Of a stretch of 6,881 bases of DNA, positions 6,264 to 6,881 are shown piece after piece; the first letter of the stretch is position 1, and every line of letters starts with the position of its first letter. The translations under genes were made by a program, and so were the position numbers. Under the pieces are notes generated by a model. That model saw nothing but the letters and a program-made list of their open reading frames with translations. It was not told the origin of the DNA and ran no database searches. The DNA lies in assembly GCA_019243595.1 (NCBI GenBank), contig JAFAUA010000473.1, positions 1 to 6,881 of the forward strand, given 5' to 3'. The stretch comes from Acidimicrobiia bacterium. Lineage in GTDB: Bacteria > Actinomycetota > Acidimicrobiia > Acidimicrobiales > AC-14.

Positions 6264-6295
6264 GATCTAAGGCCGGTTTTCCCCGGTCGAAGATC
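6264..6295 (+). other. Hairpin abutting the mature 16S 5' end
   Basis: Outer stem GATCT (6264-6268) with AGATC (6291-6295), an AA/GA internal loop, inner stem GGCCGG (6271-6276) with CCGGTC (6283-6288) with one G-U, and a 6-nt loop. Its base ends at the base before the inferred mature 16S start, so it may help define the 5' processing site. Confidence 0.55.

Positions 6296-6881
<586 letters not shown>

Larger units (their letters stand above)
5967..6295 (+). other. 16S rRNA leader (precursor 5' external spacer)
   Basis: About 330 nt without a credible protein gene between the P1 start site and the mature 16S 5' end. It is dense in hairpins and contains boxB- and boxA-like elements, as expected for an rRNA leader that recruits NusB/NusE antitermination factors and is later removed by RNases. 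The pairing partner for a 16S-flanking RNase III stem would lie after the 16S gene, outside the window. Individual elements are listed separately. Confidence 0.8.

Overview
The window reads as chromosomal core DNA of a high-GC actinobacterium. The 5' third of a 16S rRNA gene at its right end has features I associate with class Acidimicrobiia: a short helix 17 around CAGCAGGGACGAA, and GGGCGTAAAGAGCTCGTAGG at the end of V3/start of V4. This placement comes from reading the rRNA, not from a database search. The protein genes agree: GTG starts, G/C third positions, a mycobacterial-style membrane cyclase and a PASTA-tailed class A penicillin-binding protein.

Layout from left to right. (1) 1-1469, + strand: a six-helix membrane class III adenylate cyclase with a HAMP linker, probably cut at the left edge. 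(2) 1476-2276, - strand: a TesB-like double-hotdog acyl-CoA thioesterase, convergent with the cyclase with only 6 nt between the stops. (3) 2290-4626, - strand: a bifunctional class A penicillin-binding protein (GT51 glycosyltransferase, transpeptidase, two PASTA repeats), 13 nt upstream of the thioesterase and probably co-transcribed with it. (4) 4659-5915, + strand: tyrosyl-tRNA synthetase (tyrS), divergent from the PBP across about 30 bp. (5) 5916-6295: no protein gene, but a strong rRNA promoter (TTGCCA-18-TATGGT with an extended -10) and a roughly 330-nt structured leader with boxB/boxA-type antitermination signals and several hairpins. (6) 6296-6881: 16S rRNA, cut at the right edge.

How the parts relate: tyrS directly upstream of a ribosomal RNA operon is a known actinobacterial arrangement (rrnB of fast-growing mycobacteria lies downstream of tyrS), so the right half looks like an old translation-related neighbourhood. 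The left half (cyclase, PBP, thioesterase) concerns signalling, wall synthesis and acyl-CoA metabolism, with no obvious shared pathway.

I see no mobile element, CRISPR array, tRNA, toxin-antitoxin pair or defence system. The parts most worth a second look are in the rRNA leader (two mutually exclusive hairpins, a dyad over the promoter -10, and a leader segment complementary to the 16S 5' end) and in the PBP (lipobox-like N-terminus, CxxC in a PASTA repeat). None amounts to a demonstrated new system.
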